Positions 61,101 through 64,000 of a stretch of DNA of 64,000 nt are shown one piece after another. The translations under genes and the position numbers were made by a program. The stretch covers positions 2,088,001 through 2,152,000 of the forward strand of contig NZ_CP053562.1 of the NCBI RefSeq assembly GCF_002085925.2. The letters are read 5' to 3'. Source of the stretch: Thioclava electrotropha (GTDB lineage Bacteria; Pseudomonadota; Alphaproteobacteria; Rhodobacterales; Rhodobacteraceae). The notes beneath the pieces are model-generated. The model was not told the origin of the DNA, searched no databases, and saw only the letters and a list, made by a program, of their open reading frames with translations. Each line of letters opens with the position of its first letter. The stretch's first letter is position 1.

Positions 61101-64000
61101 TTCACGCAGCGCCTGCAGGATGGCGACCGCTTCTACTACCTCTACCGGATGCCGGTCGGCCACCATCTGGGTGACCAGATCATCGGCGAGCAATTCGCCC
61201 ATCTGATCATGCGCACCACCGGGCTGGAGCATATCCCGGACGCCTTCGCCACGCCCTCGGCCACCTATGTGCTCGACGGGACGACCTCGAATGGCGACTA
61301 CCACGACAATGCGCGCGACGGTCTGATGGGTGTCGATGACGCCTATGACGACAACGACTACTTCAACGCGACGCTGGAGCGGCTGCCCGATGAGGTGCGC
61401 CAGATTGATGTCGGCAATGGCAGTTTCGAAGATCAGGTCATGGGCAACGGTGTCGGCACGACCAACACCAATGGCACCTATCTGAACGGCGCGCCGCAAG
61501 GTTGGCAGCTGACCAATGGCGGCACCTGGGCCCCTGAGACTGAGGTGCTCCCGGCTGACCCGAACCCGCCGGTGGATGGCGCGATGCTGAGCGGCGATCA
61601 GGTAGCCTATATGGGCAACGCATCGATCCTGTCGAAGACGGTGGAGACGCCGCTTGTCGAGGACGCGACCTACACGCTGACCTTCGACGTGATTGACCGG
61701 CTCGACCGAGATGCGACCGGCGGCGAGGCGAAGCTGTTCGATAGCAACGGCAACCTGCTGGGCTCCGTTATCTTCGACCCCCCGACCGAAAATGGCGGCA
61801 AGGTGACGGTGACCTTGGTGAGCGATCCGATCCCGGCGTCCTCGGCGGGGCTGGACCTGCGGATCGTGATCGAGAAATTCGATCTCGCGGGGTCGAACGA
61901 CCAGATCCTGATCGACAACGTCCAACTCACCGAGAGCATCCCCGGCGGTCCGGCCAATGACGGCCATATCACGGTGATCGGCCTCTCGGGCGACGACTTC
62001 ATCGTCGGGGCTCTAGGCGATGACGTGCTCTATGGCGACGAGGGCAACGACCGCATCGAAGGCGCACAGGGCAACGACCACATCTATGGCGGCGACGGCG
62101 ACGACTACATCACCGATTACGAGAATGACGACTTCATCCTCGGCGGTGCGGGCAACGACACGATCTTTGCCGGGCCCGGTGTGCTCGATACCTCGCACGG
62201 CAATGAGGGCGATGACGAGGTCCATGGCGGCGACGGCATCGACGAGGTCTTCGGCGACGATGGCGATGACCGTCTCTATGGCGAGGGCGACACCGACCTG
62301 ATGATGGGCGGTGACGGCAACGACTACATGGATGGCGGCGACAGCGTCGACGAGATGTTCGGCGGCAACGGCGCGGACTGGATGGTCGGCGGCGTGGGCG
62401 ACGACAACATCAACGGCGGCTCGGGCAACGACCTGCTCGAAGGGGGGCTTGGCCCGACCGCGAACGATGGCGACCGTCTCAATGGCGACAGCCCCGCGCA
62501 GCTCAACCCGGTGATCGAGTTCAACGGAGACGGCACCGAGGGCGACATGGATATCGGCTCCTACGAGGACGCCTATATCAACGTGGTCGCGAACCTGCAG
62601 ACTTCGAACAACGCAGGCACCGGCTCGGTCCTGATGGACCAGTATGCCTTCCTCGAAGGGCTTGTCGGTTCGCAATACAATGACGATCTGACCGGCGCGG
62701 ATGAGAACGGCATCGGCTCGAACGGGATGAACAACTACCTCGTGGGCGGCGGCGGAGACGACCGTCTGACCGGCTTGGGCGATGGCGGAGACGAGACCAC
62801 GGGGCAGGCCGATTTCATCTTCGGCGACAGCGTGATCGTGGACTCGAACCTCTACTGGATCGGCGACAACCGCCACGACCAGAGCGTGACCGTCACCGGC
62901 TTTATCGAGAACTGGTACGGCACGGGCGACACCCGCGTCCAGTTCTCGGACGGCTCGCTGGGCCATATCCTCGGCGATACCGGGACGGAGGGCACCGATA
63001 CCGCGCTCTATACCGGCAACCGCGTCGATTACCGCATTGAGTTGATCGCGATGAACGGTCAGCAGGCGGTTCGGATCACCGATCTGCGCAGCGGCACCGA
63101 CAACCAGGGCAACCCGGTCGCGACCGATGGGGTGGATATCCTCGTCGGCGTCGAATGGGCCGAGTTCGCGAATGGCGAGACGATTTCGCTCAATCCCGAT
63201 CCGATGTCGGACATCATGTGGAACGCGACCGGCAGCAGTGGCGGCGGCACCATCGCCCGGCTGAGCGCGGATGTGCCCTTCGGCGGTCAGGCGACCTACG
63301 AGCTGCTTTCCGGTTCGCCGGAGGTGCGGCTTGGCGGTTTCAATGACGATCAGGTGCGCATTCAGGGCGGGCTTGGCGACAACGAGGCGCTCACCGCCAC
63401 GATCCGCGCGACCGACGCGTCTGGTACGCAGGTCACCGAGACCTTCGATATCGTCACCGGCGATGCGACGGACGAGGTGATCGACCTGACCGGCGCGACG
63501 AATGACACCACGATCTACGGTCGCGAAGGCAATGACACGATTACCGGCGGGGATGGCAACGACACCATCGTCTGGAACGTGACCAATCTGCGTCGCAACC
63601 AGCCGGAACGGCCCGACGGGCGCGATTTCGTGGATGGTGGAGCAAATGGCACCGCGGGGGACCGCTTCGTCGTCACCGGCAACAACACCCGTGAGAACTT
63701 CGTGATCTATACAGTCGCGGCTGCGATGGCTGCCAATATCACGGTGCAGAACGCGGCCGCCGAAATCGTCATCACCCGCGATGGCGAGGTGATCGCCGAG
63801 CTTGCCAATATCGAGGAGATCACGATCAACACGCTCGACGTGACCGCCGATAACGGCAATGGCGGGCTCGACGGTGGCAATACGGGCGGGTGGCGCGGCG
63901 ACAATGTCGAAATCGTCGGCGACTTCACCGGCACCAGCCTGAACTACTCGACAATCACGGTGAACGGCGATGATGGCGACGATGTCGTGGACATCTCGCA
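58176..64000 (+). CDS. Giant animal-type heme peroxidase with RTX repeats (3' end outside)
   Basis: An unbroken frame of 1941 codons runs from ATG 58176 to the window end. Residues 230-1060 form an animal (peroxidasin-type) heme peroxidase: FGQFFDHGLDF with distal His268, GDGRVNENITLTSVHHVFHEEHN at 571-593 with catalytic Arg574, proximal His719 in FRLGHSQL, and LNIARGRDVGLP. After a jelly-roll-like region, calcium-binding RTX nonapeptides (GGDGNDxL type) occupy about 1275-1425 and recur near 1780. It has no signal peptide, so type I secretion is expected. The transporter is not in the window. Confidence 0.93.
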   Translation, partial: MTIKLAGADLDYLLQQANILNDYSRLTSALDPNGVREVSGYNNNLAGGYTVGADGTIVWTGGNVHPDWGQADTEFLRMFTTNHPTEPEYGTSYATVQKMWVTLVLPDSEGRLPDDPDYVATSKQVLVDNPMSMSPSMFVADGAGNMPGDPDYTPTVDAMSMMVAMSDAQAEYQFGTDGSTLDILNSSVVVDSTPRLISQLITSSNVDMTDPNYNPAAVAAMNNLGGSAVDVSNSVVGDITTAFMPNPGILGGVTYNEWFVAFGQFFDHGLDFIQKTGGVVMIPLSPNDPLWIDPADPAYIPGVSNMMMLSRAKLSNPDTDFDDQGNLLPGVTPLYNNNTGLMIDQSQTYGSHEAVNVLLRQYDANGVLTGKLITGAEDGIVHRPDANGNLVELDVSTGAAVAPDGTEVTGKDELATWADMKVNAARIGIELVDTDVLDCPWINADAIGRMNFTPQSDFLFRSDQSIADLEAIATTTGIEIGGMTYTSFADVAAAGYDPFVRWTLQDAMEGKCAAADIGEVRTTNQAILLDIAHGAAPGADFQGNELDPASDTNAGAFTYDDALLARHKVSGDGRVNENITLTSVHHVFHEEHNIQAQNVMMSAVRDAITSGDIDGLNGTDAANEGWLAVDIDQITFDSWAGTDLTDDAAVQAIVDSLTWDGERVYQAARIITESEYNHIAVDQYMGTLYPALPEFVSYSADINLNISLEFAQAVFRLGHSQLRETVQIAVTDEAGVNPGEAGYVPTYVEKGLFDVFLNPDQYDVYGASGIAAGLLTQQGNEMDEFVTAALQQSLVGVPLDLPALNIARGRDVGLPTLNELRMEVFDGLTQNTSNNTNGSGIAPYHSWEDFGAHLRTPESLVNFIAAYGRDEDGTFGLQAARDAYQAGTGELYEIRAAAQAILDAAADASDPLHDEALMFMRGSGEPTYTPGVGWSLSGGQGDQGFWDIDLWVGGLAEQAMFDGPLGTTFSFIMLDFTQRLQDGDRFYYLYRMPVGHHLGDQIIGEQFAHLIMRTTGLEHIPDAFATPSATYVLDGTTSNGDYHDNARDGLMGVDDAYDDNDYFNATLERLPDEVRQIDVGNGSFEDQVMGNGVGTTNTNGTYLNGAPQGWQLTNGGTWAPETEVLPADPNPPVDGAMLSGDQVAYMGNASILSKTVETPLVEDATYTLTFDVIDRLDRDATGGEAKLFDSNGNLLGSVIFDPPTENGGKVTVTLVSDPIPASSAGLDLRIVIEKFDLAGSNDQILIDNVQLTESIPGGPANDGHITVIGLSGDDFIVGALGDDVLYGDEGNDRIEGAQGNDHIYGGDGDDYITDYENDDFILGGAGNDTIFAGPGVLDTSHGNEGDDEVHGGDGIDEVFGDDGDDRLYGEGDTDLMMGGDGNDYMDGGDSVDEMFGGNGADWMVGGVGDDNINGGSGNDLLEGGLGPTANDGDRLNGDSPAQLNPVIEFNGDGTEGDMDIGSYEDAYINVVANLQTSNNAGTGSVLMDQYAFLEGLVGSQYNDDLTGADENGIGSNGMNNYLVGGGGDDRLTGLGDGGDETTGQADFIFGDSVIVDSNLYWIGDNRHDQSVTVTGFIENWYGTGDTRVQFSDGSLGHILGDTGTEGTDTALYTGNRVDYRIELIAMNGQQAVRITDLRSGTDNQGNPVATDGVDILVGVEWAEFANGETISLNPDPMSDIMWNATGSSGGGTIARLSADVPFGGQATYELLSGSPEVRLGGFNDDQVRIQGGLGDNEALTATIRATDASGTQVTETFDIVTGDATDEVIDLTGATNDTTIYGREGNDTITGGDGNDTIVWNVTNLRRNQPERPDGRDFVDGGANGTAGDRFVVTGNNTRENFVIYTVAAAMAANITVQNAAAEIVITRDGEVIAELANIEEITINTLDVTADNGNGGLDGGNTGGWRGDNVEIVGDFTGTSLNYSTITVNGDDGDDVVDIS

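Noticed and set aside
59115..61967. 950-codon open frame on the minus strand
   Set aside because: It is the mirror of the heme peroxidase gene; its length comes from GC-rich third positions, and the peptide is Arg/Val/Asp-rich without family motifs.
1..64000. CRISPR array
   Set aside because: No regularly spaced identical repeats were seen; the only nonapeptide-type repeats are RTX codons at 62000-62450 and near 63500.

Overview
The window is high-GC DNA from an alphaproteobacterium, most likely of the Rhodobacteraceae/Paracoccaceae type. I infer this from the family-typical gene order (aroK-aroB-tRNA-dusA; yajC-secD-secF-Mth938-ccmABCDG), a HemB without the zinc cysteines, a 3-hydroxybutyrate dehydrogenase, and a dispersed intergenic repeat (consensus TTGGCGAAAATATCCCGGGG followed by two hairpins) that I associate with this family. 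No species is claimed.

Left flank (1-1600): the end of aroK, aroB, tRNA-Arg(CCG) with a clear promoter, and the first codons of the resident dusA.

Island (about 1601-27955): a 26-kb mobile genomic island sits inside the 5' end of dusA. The 15-bp core ATGATGGACTGGACC occurs at both ends (1601-1615 and 27941-27955). At the left, the native dusA start survives as a 31-codon stub. At the right, the island supplies a new start and N-terminus that restores a full dusA. A tyrosine integrase and a PrtN-like small protein sit at the right end. The cargo looks like defence and mobility genes: a compact type I restriction-modification operon (hsdM-hsdS-unknown-hsdR-YgjP-like metallopeptidase); a divergent operon of two unusual tyrosine-recombinase-like proteins with a small protein between them; a PHP-domain/SMC-like ATPase of the TrlF kind; a protein with an RNA-polymerase alpha-CTD-like helix-hairpin-helix domain; a DUF3987/YfjI-like protein; an IS3 transposase remnant; and several small unknown genes, two of which are diverged copies of one family. 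I see no phage structural or conjugation genes.

Right flank (27956-64000): ordinary chromosome. It holds a TSUP permease, mazG, an M20 amidohydrolase, protein export (yajC, secD, secF), cytochrome c maturation (ccmA, B, C, D, G), ssb, a PepSY protein, a cytochrome b561, a membrane-anchored LuxR-type regulator, a lytic transglycosylase, a YSC84-type lipoprotein, hemB, mfd, a methyltransferase, an MFS efflux pump, a FrnE-like DsbA oxidoreductase, an acyl-CoA synthetase, a YejA-like peptide-binding protein translationally coupled to a 39-aa entericidin-like lipoprotein, a candidate sRNA, bdhA, a NarL-type two-component pair, and the first 1941 codons of a giant animal-type heme peroxidase with RTX repeats that runs off the window.

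Five repeat units (four full, one hairpin-only) lie between genes of the right flank, and the stem sequences differ between copies while staying palindromic.
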